From Pseudarthrobacter sp. C4D7 (GTDB taxonomy: Bacteria; Actinomycetota; Actinomycetes; Actinomycetales; Micrococcaceae), in the NCBI RefSeq assembly GCF_013359725.1, contig NZ_JABFMW010000028.1, forward strand, positions 1-50,918: 50,918 bases of DNA. Reading direction: 5' to 3'. The notes under the pieces were generated by a model. The model made no database searches and was not told where the DNA came from. It was given only the letters and a program-made list of their open reading frames with translations. Made by a program: the position numbers and the translations under genes. Of the stretch, positions 33,418 to 42,111 are shown piece by piece. Every line of letters starts with the position of its first letter. Position 1 is the first letter of the stretch.

Positions 33418-34238
33418 TCGTTCTCGCCTACACGCTCTTGCATCAGCTGCGTATCGGCTGCATTCAGTGAGCTGCGGTTCGCGATCCAGTCCCTAATCAG
33501 TTCGTAGCCCGCAGCACTCGTAGCAAGACGCATGCATCCATTCTCCGGACCGACCCAATCTGAGTTCGCGGCCGCCCAGGTGTACGGGCCCCAATACACG
33601 GCTACGCCTTCAACTGCTATTGCATAGATTGAGGGATCAGACCGATAATGGACGATTTCAATGGAACAGCTCGACCGCCCTAGACTGAAGTCTCCCCGCT
33701 CCAGAAGCTCGGTCACAATTGAACTGATGCTCTGAGAGTAACGCCGATTTCGCTGAGCCTGGTCAGAGGGGTCCGTCTCTCCAGGCAAAAGACGTTCGGC
33801 TATGAAATTTGGATCAATGCTGGACAGCACGATATTTGCGTGCCCGGAGACGCGGCCACTTGAAAGATCATCAGCTACTTCTCGAATGAGATCAGACATC
33901 GACCGAATGCGACCACCGATGAATCGGATCTTAGCCGGCTCCTCAGCCCGGGATCGTCGAACGGCATGTTGTATATCAGAAATAATGTCCGAACGCGCCT
34001 GACGCATATTGTCGTATGTCTTAATCGATTCTTCCTGAGATCGGATTAGCGTCTTGAGTTCGATAAGGGTCCACACGATGGCGTTCGCGGCTGCAAAGTA
34101 GAACACCGGTAGGTATTGCTGCAGGGGCGGGATCAGGCCGAAGACAACGACGCAAGCGAGCGAAATGCCGGCAACAAGGGCATTCCAATTTCGGAGAAGG
34201 AAAAGTAGTATACGCCCGTAGCGGCTCTGCTTATTCAC
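33414..34238 (-). CDS. Two-helix membrane protein with C-terminal sensor/effector-like domain (274 aa)
   Basis: The GTG at 34238 has GAGGG 7 nt upstream; a TTG at 34280 is an alternative. Two hydrophobic helices (about 19-36 and 43-61) are followed by a charged helix likely to be a coiled coil (62-98). The rest is an alpha/beta domain starting IRFIGGRIRSMSDLI, with IEIVHYRSDPSIYAIAVEGVAVYWGPY later. It resembles phospholipase D-like or signalling domains in outline only; no HKD motif is visible. It overlaps the Nudix gene, so the two products probably act together. Function unknown. Confidence 0.6.
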   Translation of the reverse strand: MNKQSRYGRILLFLLRNWNALVAGISLACVVVFGLIPPLQQYLPVFYFAAANAIVWTLIELKTLIRSQEESIKTYDNMRQARSDIISDIQHAVRRSRAEEPAKIRFIGGRIRSMSDLIREVADDLSSGRVSGHANIVLSSIDPNFIAERLLPGETDPSDQAQRNRRYSQSISSIVTELLERGDFSLGRSSCSIEIVHYRSDPSIYAIAVEGVAVYWGPYTWAAANSDWVGPENGCMRLATSAAGYELIRDWIANRSSLNAADTQLMQERVGENE

Positions 34239-34583
34239 GCTTAGTCCCTCGTTGAATGATAGCCAGTGGCCCTCATTCAATCACACCACATCACCGGTGA
34301 CCGGCTTTGGCCTTGAACGTTGCTGAAGGCGCTCAGATGGTACAGCCGGTGGTTGGTGTCATTGGACGCGTAGGCAGCACCTGCTGGCCCAGTCAGGGAG
34401 CTTGTAGTTGTTGAACGGTGGCAGTCAGTAACGGGAGCTGACATCAAGAAGACTTAGGTCACGCCAGGAAAGGACTCGGATTCGTCCAATAAAACCAACG
34501 TCACAGCGGGAAACCGTAAGGTGGCAACGTCGTCCGATTCTACGAAGATGTCGGTCGGGATACGATCTGGACAGGAGGACCTG

Positions 34584-35489
34584 ATGGACAACGACCAAAT
34601 GAATGAATTCGGGCTGTCATGGGCGCAGCGCAGGGTGCAGGCTTTTCACGAAGCCGCTGGGCATCCCGTGGCCGCGCATCCGAGGCCTCTAGGACCAGAC
34701 CGGCTGAAGCATCGAGTCGCCTGGATGCAGGAGGAACTCGAAGAACTTGCCGCAGCCGCCACTCTTGTGGACCAGACCGACGCCGTCATTGACCTCATGT
34801 ACTTTGCGCTCGGAACACTCGTTGAGATGGGCATCGATGGGGAAGGTCCGTTTCAAATTGTTCATCAGGCCAATTTGCGAAAGGTGACGAGTTCTGGCAT
34901 CACGAGCCGTGAACATGATGGGAAGATCCAGAAACCTGCGGGCTGGGTAACTCCTGAATATGAGATAGCAAGTTCTATAGTTTCGTCGTACTCGCCTTTT
35001 GTGCTGGTCCGCGCAGAAGAATCAGAATCGTGCGCGGCGGTCCTTGAAATGGTGAGCCGTTCGTTGGGCGCCGCTGACTGGACCAAGGGGAGGTACCATC
35101 AAGCACTTCCGCCTCTGATTAATCCGAAAGAATCCCTAGGTATTCCACTCGATACCGTAGAACCCTTCTTGCTGGCTGCTAATGCACCTCTACGAGAGGA
35201 GTTCATTCCAATTGAACAAATGAGTGAGGCAACCTTCGCCGATGCTATCGCGGAAAGCTTAGCGGAGTTCCCAAGTACATTTGCTGCCTTTCAGCCGGGG
35301 GAGGTTTACAGGTCACAAAAGTCTCCGATCCGCTACGCCCTCATTTTCAAACTAATCGGCGACACGGTGCATCTTGTGGATCCCGACGAAAAGAACCCCG
35401 GATTGCATTCCGTACACGTGGATGATCTATTCGCGGGAGTCAAAGCTGCGCAGGACGGGCTTCATCGAGTAGATCGGCGGAAAGAGTGA
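34584..35489 (+). CDS. MazG-like NTP pyrophosphohydrolase fused to a C39-peptidase-like domain (301 aa)
   Basis: The ATG at 34584 has AGGAGG 5 nt upstream. Residues 15-105 match the all-alpha MazG/PRA-PH-like family: FHEAAGHPVA, EELEEL at 50-55 and DAVIDLMYFALG with D66 and D70 for Mg binding. The remaining 200 residues are separate. Their end (YALIFKLIGDTVHLVDPD … VHVDDLF) resembles the last strands of papain-like C39/BtrH-type domains, but no clear catalytic Cys is seen. Stop and next start overlap (GTGA), so it is co-translated with the radical SAM gene. I do not know this fusion from described systems. Confidence 0.68.
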   Translation: MDNDQMNEFGLSWAQRRVQAFHEAAGHPVAAHPRPLGPDRLKHRVAWMQEELEELAAAATLVDQTDAVIDLMYFALGTLVEMGIDGEGPFQIVHQANLRKVTSSGITSREHDGKIQKPAGWVTPEYEIASSIVSSYSPFVLVRAEESESCAAVLEMVSRSLGAADWTKGRYHQALPPLINPKESLGIPLDTVEPFLLAANAPLREEFIPIEQMSEATFADAIAESLAEFPSTFAAFQPGEVYRSQKSPIRYALIFKLIGDTVHLVDPDEKNPGLHSVHVDDLFAGVKAAQDGLHRVDRRKE

Positions 35490-36286
35490 AGGGGTCACAC
35501 TCTAACGAGACCGTCCCTCCACGTCCACTTACCCGCATGCTTTTGAATATTGACGCGGAAACGTGTCCTTTCGGATGCACATACTGCTTTGCAAAATTTG
35601 GTGATTACCTACCCCCAACAGGATTAGCGGAACTAGAAGCTAGCCCAGAACTAGGCGCCGAGGTCGATATTCTGTATCCGGCCTGCGATTCGGATCTCTT
35701 CGCACGGCAGGACTTTGATTCTATTTTGCGGCGCGTCAGCCGCTTCGGAAAGTCTGTGAGTATCTCAACGAAAGCTTCGATCGGAGATCGTGCTGTCGCG
35801 TCCTTAAAAGCATTGCAGCGTGAACTAGAGGCAGTCTCTGCGGTAGTCAAAGTAGGAATTTCCGTATCCACCAAATATGCGGTCCCTTCAATTGAGCCGC
35901 GTACTCCCAGCTACAAGTCCCGTCTACGCTCATTGTCTAGGCTGCAACAAGAAGGGATACCCTCGGCACTTGCCCTGCGCCCACTCCTGTCCGACGTCTC
36001 TACTGACGAGTACGCAGAAATCCTCGAGGACTGCAGTGAGCTAACCGACCGAGTCCTCATTGGAGATGAGTGGCTCGATCGGGGAGAGCGGGTGCGTCAG
36101 GCGCAAGCCGTTCATGGAAGCGTTATGGTCTCCAAAGCCACGGTTAATTGGCTTCCGAGCAAGCCGGAGTGGTCACAAAGGTCACAGCCGGGGCGCGCAG
36201 ACGCACTAAGACTAGTCGCCGACAACTTGGGGTTCCGTCTCTTCGAATCCGATTTGGACTTGATGGAGGATATTCTCAGGCATTAG
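35486..36286 (+). CDS. Radical SAM enzyme (266 aa)
   Basis: The iron-sulfur motif is C27-x3-C31-x2-C34 (CPFGCTYCF), near the N-terminus. The protein is short for the superfamily. After the cluster come LYPACDSDLF and STKASIG at the positions of the substrate- and SAM-contacting strands. The closest feel is a small spore-photoproduct-lyase or Rv2578c-like branch. It lacks the viperin signature. The GTG start overlaps the MazG-like gene. Substrate unknown; nucleotide or nucleoside modification would fit the neighbours. Confidence 0.8.
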   Translation: MKGSHSNETVPPRPLTRMLLNIDAETCPFGCTYCFAKFGDYLPPTGLAELEASPELGAEVDILYPACDSDLFARQDFDSILRRVSRFGKSVSISTKASIGDRAVASLKALQRELEAVSAVVKVGISVSTKYAVPSIEPRTPSYKSRLRSLSRLQQEGIPSALALRPLLSDVSTDEYAEILEDCSELTDRVLIGDEWLDRGERVRQAQAVHGSVMVSKATVNWLPSKPEWSQRSQPGRADALRLVADNLGFRLFESDLDLMEDILRH

Positions 36287-36399
36287 ATAGCTCCTCGGCT
36301 TAACCAGGCCCTGCCAATAACGACCCAACCCTGAATACCGGTTATCCGGCAAATGCAGCTGAGGTGGGCATGGTAGCCATCTGCCTGGCGACGACATGA

Positions 36400-36428
36400 T
36401 TGGAGGCGTCTGCTGCTGGCGCCTCCAA
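36400..36428. terminator. Hairpin after the radical SAM gene
   Basis: TTGGAGGCG (36400-36408) and CGCCTCCAA (36420-36428) pair over 9 bp around an 11-nt loop. It lies 114 nt after the operon's stop codon and before the ISL3 element. A T-tract is lacking, so termination strength is uncertain. Confidence 0.5.
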
Positions 36429-36489
36429 GGCATCCACTTAGCAAAGCTCGGTTGAGGGCGAAAGACTACTGCAATTTCAGGACTATCAA

Positions 36490-37950
36490 GCTTTAGGGGC
36501 TCTTCGCGGTTAGTGGGGAATTGAGTTCGTGTCGTTGAAGACAAAGGGGCCCGTGGCCCTGCTGGGATGAGTGTGTCTAAGCATTCAACCTGGAACAGGA
36601 CCACGAGCCGTGATCGAGCCTACCGGGGTCGCAGCCGACGCTGCCACCATTCTTTTCAACCTGCCCGACTACCGCGTCATTTCCACCACTATTGTCGCCG
36701 GCCGCCGGCAGGTCATCATCGAAACGGATCAGCCGCCGGGCTGCCCCAGCTGCGGTGTCATCGCCTCCCGGCGGAAGGAACGCCGCGTGCAGCGGCTCCG
36801 CGATGTCCCAGTCGCCGGGCCGGTGGAAGTGCTCTGGTCCAAGTACCGATGGTACTGCGAAGAGCCAGCGTGCGACCGGCTCTCATTCTTTGAATCCACG
36901 CCCCAAGTCCCGCACCGCGCCCGCTCGACGACCCGGCTTCGGGACCAGCTCGTGGACGCGGTCATCCGCTCCGGACGGGCGGTGTCGGAAACAGCGGCCG
37001 GCTTCGCCGTGTCCTGGTGGATGGTCCGGGCCGCGGTGACAGAGGCGTGCCTGCTGCAGTTGCCGGACGTGGACAAGCTCAGCCCTCGAATGCTGGGCAT
37101 CGATGAGCACAGGTTCCGGTCGGTGCGCTATTTCCAGGACCCGGGAACGAAGGCATGGACCCGGTTCGAGCCGTGGATGACGACCATCGTCGATCTGGAC
37201 ACCGGCCAGGTCCTTGGCGTTGTTGACGGGCGGGACCACAAGGGCGTCGGGGACTGGCTGTTCGCCCGGCCTCTGGAATGGCGCCTGGCGGTGCAGGTCG
37301 TCGCCATCGATCCGTCGGCGGCGTTCCGCAAGGCGTTGCGGATGTGGCTTCCGCGGACCGCTGTCGCGGTTGATCATTTCCACTTGATCTCGCTGGCCAA
37401 CCAGGCCATGACCGAGACCCGGCAGAACCTCTCCCAACAGGTCAAGGGCCGCCGCGGACGGGCGATCGATAAGGCCTGGGCCCACCGCATGCTTCTGCTG
37501 CGAGGCGGCGACACCCTCAGCAGCCGCGCCGCCCACCGGCTCGAGGAAGTCTTCGCCGTCGACGATCCGACCGGAACCCTCCGGGCGGTCTGGCAGGTCA
37601 AAGAACAACTCCGGGCACTACTCCGAACCGGCTCCCTCGAAGACGCGGCGACGGCCAAGAAGGTACTTGAGGAACTGGTCATCGCAGCCGCACGGCAGGA
37701 GACGAACAGGCTCTACCGCACCGTATGCCGGTGGTGGAAAGAGATCGAGGTGCTGATCATTACCGGCGCCACGACAGGAAAGGTCGAGGCCAACAACACC
37801 GCGATCAAAAACATCAAGCGAACCGCCCGCGGCTACCGAAACGCAGCCAACTACAAATCGGTTATTCTATTGAGAAGTGCCACCCGGACGGCGGCATGAC
37901 GCTCATTCCAGGGATCCCTTTCCCCACTAACCGCGAAGAGCCGCTTTAGG
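36490..37950 (+). mobile_element. Complete ISL3-family insertion sequence with 8-bp target duplication
   Basis: The element spans 36498-37942. The terminal inverted repeats are identical over 23 bp: GGCTCTTCGCGGTTAGTGGG at the left end and its complement ending GAAGAGCC at 37942. The 8-bp target duplication GCTTTAGG is present on both sides (36490-36497 and 37943-37950), as expected for ISL3. Intact ends and a perfect duplication mean a recent, simple transposition. No gene at the insertion point is evident. Confidence 0.95.
36610..37899 (+). CDS. ISL3-family transposase (429 aa)
   Basis: The start GTG at 36610 (VIEPTGVAADAAT) matches the usual N-terminus of the family. An N-terminal zinc-binding region (CPSC, WYCEEPACDR) and HTH precede the DDE domain. 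The first catalytic block is GIDEHRFRSVRY, the second IDPSAAFRKALR followed by VDHFHLISLAN, and the C-terminal block has EANNTAIKNIKRTARGY. All blocks are present and the gene is uninterrupted, so the transposase is probably active. Confidence 0.93.
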   Translation: MIEPTGVAADAATILFNLPDYRVISTTIVAGRRQVIIETDQPPGCPSCGVIASRRKERRVQRLRDVPVAGPVEVLWSKYRWYCEEPACDRLSFFESTPQVPHRARSTTRLRDQLVDAVIRSGRAVSETAAGFAVSWWMVRAAVTEACLLQLPDVDKLSPRMLGIDEHRFRSVRYFQDPGTKAWTRFEPWMTTIVDLDTGQVLGVVDGRDHKGVGDWLFARPLEWRLAVQVVAIDPSAAFRKALRMWLPRTAVAVDHFHLISLANQAMTETRQNLSQQVKGRRGRAIDKAWAHRMLLLRGGDTLSSRAAHRLEEVFAVDDPTGTLRAVWQVKEQLRALLRTGSLEDAATAKKVLEELVIAAARQETNRLYRTVCRWWKEIEVLIITGATTGKVEANNTAIKNIKRTARGYRNAANYKSVILLRSATRTAA

Positions 37951-38046
37951 GCCCTGGGTATACTTCGCCAAGTTAGGGTCTAGGGGATAGCACTGTAACG
38001 TGCACAAAAGGCTTTGAGGACCCTTATCTGACAGTCTTTGGCCGTG

Positions 38047-38064
38047 TTACCTGACGTCAGGTAA
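38047..38064. promoter_or_regulatory. 18-bp perfect palindrome (possible operator)
   Basis: TTACCTGACGTCAGGTAA is exact and has no spacer. It lies in the gap between the ISL3 element and the 3' end of the AraC gene, with no gene start nearby. The target promoter may have been lost or separated by the insertion events. Confidence 0.6.
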
Positions 38065-38141
38065 GGGTGTACTTCTACGAGATGATCCTGCGTGTCTGAA
38101 ATTCGCTGCCATCGAACCTAAGATCCCAGCACAGTGACCCG

Positions 38142-39185
38142 TTAGGGCTTTAGTGACTCCTGCAGTTGCTGGAGTGCGTAACGAATAAGGAGCTCCGAAC
38201 GGTTTATCTCCCTCACATTCATCCCAGTGAACTCTTTCACTGCGCGGCGCATGCTTTGCACGTTGGTGAATCCGCAGGATGTGGCTATTTCTTCATAGGT
38301 GACTCTTTGGGTGGGGTCGGATGTGAGGAGGAGCTGGAGAGCTTTGCGTGTTCTCAGGGCGCGTATCCTCTCTCCTAAATGGAGTTTTTCATCTTCGAAG
38401 AAGTAGAACAGAGAGCGACGGGACAGGTTGAATCTTTCGGCGATCGTTGCCGCATTCAGATTCGGGGTGTCGTAACTGTCATCGATGTACTTCTTTACGG
38501 CCTTCCCCAGCGCTGGTTTCTGCGCTTCTTCGTCGGTGGGCGCTCCTAGCAGGGAACCCACGAGGGTTGCCATCACCGATCGGAGGATGTCGGCGGTACC
38601 TGAGACTTCTTCTTGAATGCCTGGCCGCTTCCAGCTCATGAGCGCAGGAATCACGAAAGTGCCCACAATTGGATGCTTTGAGAGGTCAGGCAAGCGAAGC
38701 AGGGATCCCGTCGCAGCTTCGTTGATCTCCAAGCTGCTACGGTCGATGTTGAGTTGCAATGCGTGAAAGCCTTCGGGAGCATCAAAGCCACCGGCCGCCG
38801 AGGCATCGACGAACCTGACGGAGCCCGGTGATACTGGCTCATGTGCGCCGTCGAGAGCGAGGGTTAAACCGCGAGCTTCCCGAAAATAGACCAGGCGCAG
38901 ATCGTTGCTGTCGGGATTTGGTGCCCATGAACCCAATGCGGGGCCATTCAACATTTCTATGAGGCTGAATCCTGGGCCGGCGAGATTGATGGCTGAAGGA
39001 TTGAAGGAAACAGGGGTCTGCCGTGCTGATTTTTCCAAACGCATCGGGGTTTCGACGGCACTGCCGTACCAAGCTCGCCAATGTTCAAACCTTTGTTCGG
39101 GGCTGAGCCCTTCGGGCACAACATACCGCTGCAAACGGCCGCTGTTGCCGTTAGCAGATGGGGGCGCGTCGTCCTCCCTTACCAT
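38142..39185 (-). CDS. AraC-family transcriptional regulator (347 aa)
   Basis: Residues 1-210 form an AraC-binding-like ligand domain (PEGLSPEQRFEHWRAWYGSAV, then LRLVYFREARGLTL). Residues 240-335 form the two-HTH AraC domain: ATIAERFNLSRRSLFYFFED, then VTYEEIATSCGFTNVQSMRR and VKEFTGMNVREI. It probably controls the sugar genes to its right or its own promoter near 39.2 kb. The effector is unknown. Confidence 0.88.
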   Translation of the reverse strand: MVREDDAPPSANGNSGRLQRYVVPEGLSPEQRFEHWRAWYGSAVETPMRLEKSARQTPVSFNPSAINLAGPGFSLIEMLNGPALGSWAPNPDSNDLRLVYFREARGLTLALDGAHEPVSPGSVRFVDASAAGGFDAPEGFHALQLNIDRSSLEINEAATGSLLRLPDLSKHPIVGTFVIPALMSWKRPGIQEEVSGTADILRSVMATLVGSLLGAPTDEEAQKPALGKAVKKYIDDSYDTPNLNAATIAERFNLSRRSLFYFFEDEKLHLGERIRALRTRKALQLLLTSDPTQRVTYEEIATSCGFTNVQSMRRAVKEFTGMNVREINRSELLIRYALQQLQESLKP

Positions 39186-39283
39186 CTGAACCAGGTGGTA
39201 AAGGAGGGGGTGGCGACCGTGTCTCGGGGAAGGTTGCTTGGGTTCATCAGACTGGTCGGAGAACTTCTACTAGGAACACAATT

Positions 39284-40477
39284 TTATCCAGCACGCCTTT
39301 GCTGTCCGCCGAGGTGAGGTGTAGTTGCGAGATCATTGACTCGGTGCGGGGCAAGGGCATGTTCGACAGCAAGAATGCTCGCCCCAACGACTCCAGCTTC
39401 GGGGCCTGTTTCGGACTGGATAATGGTGAGGTGTTGGGTTGCCAACGGTGTCGAACGTGCATAGATCGTTTCACGGATACCGGCGATGAGATGTTCTCCG
39501 GATCGCGCAAGCGATCCGCCGACGACGATCAGGGAGGGGTTAATGAAACTCACACACATATTCAACATTTCCCCGATGTCCCGGCCTGCTTGTCGGACTG
39601 CTTGGATAGCAGCCAAGTCGCCAGAACGCACGAACGAGACAACATCGTCCGCGGTAAATGCCTCGAGACCGTTGTCACGGAGATGGGCGGCGATGGCAGG
39701 CGCGCCGGCAATCGCTTCCAAGCAGGCAGTCTTGCCGCAACGGCACTGAATTCCTGCCGCATTGGAGACGGCTATATGGCCAACGTCGCCAGCGACTCCT
39801 GCCGCCCCCCGCTGCAACGTCCCTCCACTGATAACCCCGGAGCCGATACCAGTGGCGACTTTGAGGAAGATCATGTTGTCCTCGCTGGGCCAGCACGTAG
39901 CCCGCTCCCCGATAGCCATGATGTTGACATCGTTGTCGACGAGTATGGGAACCTCAAAGGTCCGCTGGAGGTAAGTCGGGACGTCGAATCCGTCCCATCC
40001 AGGCATGATCGGGGGGCTGGTCGGCTTTCCGGTGGAGTGTTCAACCGGACCGGGAAGCCCGATGCCGACAGCGACGATGTCCGACGCTGGCCGGTTCATC
40101 GCTTTTAGGTGACTGCTCAGCGTCATCGCTACGCAATCAAGAACAATTTCCGGTCCCCGCGAAATCTCAAGTGGTTCAGTTGTTTCAATCAAAATCCCTC
40201 CCGACAAGTCGGTGAGAGCTACTGTCACGTGAGTGGCGCCGACGTCAGCGGCAGCGGCCACCCTCGCACCAGGGTTGAAGGCTAACCGTGCAGAGGGCCG
40301 GCCCCCGGTGGACGCCGCATCCGAGACGGGCACGACTAGGCCGAGCTCCAGGAGTGGTTCGAGGCGAGAACTAATGGCCCCTCGACCCAAGCCCGTTATC
40401 GCAGCCATGTCGGCCCTTGTTCGCGGGTGCCCGTCCCGCAGAATACGCAACAGTTCGCCCGGTCCGTCGTTACCCAT
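39284..40477 (-). CDS. ROK-family (NagC/XylR-type) transcriptional regulator (397 aa)
   Basis: An N-terminal winged helix (RADMAAITGLGRGAISSRL, residues 21-39) precedes a ROK sugar-kinase-like domain. This has the ATP-loop-like ADVGAT (77-82), the LVDNDVN site (179-185) and the zinc site H234/C245/C247/C252 in CRCGKTACLE. ROK repressors bind sugars or sugar phosphates and usually control adjacent uptake and catabolic genes. GGAG lies just upstream of the ATG. It is divergent from the dehydrogenase/ABC operon, its likely target. Confidence 0.92.
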   Translation of the reverse strand: MGNDGPGELLRILRDGHPRTRADMAAITGLGRGAISSRLEPLLELGLVVPVSDAASTGGRPSARLAFNPGARVAAAADVGATHVTVALTDLSGGILIETTEPLEISRGPEIVLDCVAMTLSSHLKAMNRPASDIVAVGIGLPGPVEHSTGKPTSPPIMPGWDGFDVPTYLQRTFEVPILVDNDVNIMAIGERATCWPSEDNMIFLKVATGIGSGVISGGTLQRGAAGVAGDVGHIAVSNAAGIQCRCGKTACLEAIAGAPAIAAHLRDNGLEAFTADDVVSFVRSGDLAAIQAVRQAGRDIGEMLNMCVSFINPSLIVVGGSLARSGEHLIAGIRETIYARSTPLATQHLTIIQSETGPEAGVVGASILAVEHALAPHRVNDLATTPHLGGQQRRAG

Positions 40478-41031
40478 ATATCTCCATTCGGGAATGTCAA
40501 AACATCTGCCTGGTGAGCTTCAGCTCTGAGACGTCCAACTCACAGGCCAAAGGGCCCTCTTGTCCACTTAGTGTCAAGTCCGCGATTGATGCCGTCCAGT
40601 CGTCGATGTTCTTACCGTCAAAAAGTGCAGCTTCAGCATGAATTTCCTCGGCTTAAACATCAAAAGGTGCAGACTTTTGCTTTGAGTCTGACAAAAGCGA
40701 CGTGCTCCGTGTCACTCTTTCGTCATGCAAGTCGACGGAGCCACTAGCCCCTTCAGCTACGAAGGGCGACGGTCGTCATGTCGAGTTCAGGTTGAGATTT
40801 ACAGCAGGGCACTGAACAGCCACAACGGGAACACGGGCGTGGCAGTCAGCAACACACCGGGGCCGCGGGCAACCGTTCGGGCGGCACCGGCCCGAGTATC
40901 CAGAGGCGTTGGGCACGACAAGACCGCTGTTAGTGGCGGCTTTTCGTAGACGAACCTTTGGCCAACGCAGTTACCCATCCCATTGGCAAGCAGCACGGTG
41001 AAACGAGAAAGCAATTCCTATGAGAGACACA
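40478..41031. promoter_or_regulatory. Divergent promoter region of the sugar operon
   Basis: About 550 bp without a gene between the ROK repressor and the dehydrogenase. Two near-identical direct elements, CAAAAAGTGCAG (40619) and CAAAAGGTGCAG (40661), lie 42 bp apart, four helical turns. The second runs into an inverted CTTTTG/CAAAAG pair (40674-40697). These are good candidates for ROK operator sites and the promoter. Nothing else is evident. Confidence 0.5.
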
Positions 41032-42069
41032 ATGACAGCGGTGCGACTTCACGCGCCGGGAGACCTTCGACTTGATGAAGTCCCTGTACCCGAGCCTCGC
41101 TCGGGCGAAGTTTTGGTCAAAGTCTGGCGAAGCGGAATCTGCGGTACCGACTTGCACATCGCCAAAGGCACGTTCCCGGCGCCTAACCTGCCGCTGACCC
41201 TGGGGCATGAATTCTCTGGGACCATTGTCGGCCTCGGTTCAAACACCGGTGCTCTGGCTTTGAATGACAACGTCGTCGTCGATATCAACATCGCCTGTGG
41301 CCATTGTTTTTTCTGTCGGCGGGGCCAAAAGCTCTTCTGCCCGGCAGTCTCGCAACTCGGTGTCCATTCCCCTGGCGGTCTCGCCGAGTACGTCGTCGTG
41401 CCCGTATCAAACGTGTACGTCCTGCCGTCAACGCTGAGCCTGGACGCAGCTGCGTATGTTGAACCGCTTGCCTGCGCGATTCATGGCCAGGACCGGATCG
41501 GGATTAAGTCGGGGGAGCGCGTCCTTATCATCGGGGGTGGCCCGATGGGGCTGGCTCACATTGCCTTGTCCAAACTCGGCGGTGCGAGCAACGTGATCGT
41601 CTCAGAACCGGATCCGGACCGTCGGGCGGTTGCCAAACGACTCGGTGCCGACAACGTTCTCAGCCCTTTTGCCAGCGGCTTCGCCGAGGAAATCGCCGAC
41701 ATGACCGACGGTGTGGGGCCCGACGTGGTCATCGAAGCCGTCGGCTCCATCCCCACCTACGAAGCAGCGATTTCTCTCGTACGCCGGGGTGGGCGGGTGC
41801 TTGCCTACGGGGCGGCGCCTCAGACGGCCTCCATGTCTTTGCGGCCTTTTGATATCTATTCCAAAGAGCTCACCATTGTCGGCTCCTACGCCGGCACCTA
41901 CGACACCTGGCCCCGTGCCATCGAGCTGCTCGCGTCAGGACGGTTCGACCCGGACCTGATTGTTGACTCCGTCCGGCCGCTTAGCGAAGCGATCGAAGCC
42001 ATCCGCGGCCTGGAGACGGACAAATCCATTGTTAAGGTCCACATCCAGATGACCCCTTCCACCTCCTAA
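41032..42069 (+). CDS. Zinc-dependent medium-chain alcohol/polyol dehydrogenase (345 aa)
   Basis: The ATG at 41032 is preferred: it has GAGAG 5 nt upstream and gives the family-typical start MTAVRLHAPG. Catalytic zinc ligands C37 and H59-E60 (GHEFSG), structural zinc cysteines C89, C92, C95 and C103, and the NAD loop IIGGGPMGLA (167-176) are all present. It resembles sorbitol/threonine dehydrogenase-like enzymes that oxidise a secondary alcohol of a polyol. As first gene of the importer operon it probably starts degradation of the imported sugar alcohol or sugar. Confidence 0.9.
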   Translation: MTAVRLHAPGDLRLDEVPVPEPRSGEVLVKVWRSGICGTDLHIAKGTFPAPNLPLTLGHEFSGTIVGLGSNTGALALNDNVVVDINIACGHCFFCRRGQKLFCPAVSQLGVHSPGGLAEYVVVPVSNVYVLPSTLSLDAAAYVEPLACAIHGQDRIGIKSGERVLIIGGGPMGLAHIALSKLGGASNVIVSEPDPDRRAVAKRLGADNVLSPFASGFAEEIADMTDGVGPDVVIEAVGSIPTYEAAISLVRRGGRVLAYGAAPQTASMSLRPFDIYSKELTIVGSYAGTYDTWPRAIELLASGRFDPDLIVDSVRPLSEAIEAIRGLETDKSIVKVHIQMTPSTS

Positions 42070-42111
42070 CGCTCTACCAACCGTCCTATTTCGATGAAGA
42101 AAGAGACCAAC

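Noticed and set aside
35486..36286. Radical SAM enzyme considered as a prokaryotic viperin
   Set aside because: The cluster motif CPFGCTYCF and flanks do not match the viperin signature (CNYxCxFCFH), and the C-terminal region differs.
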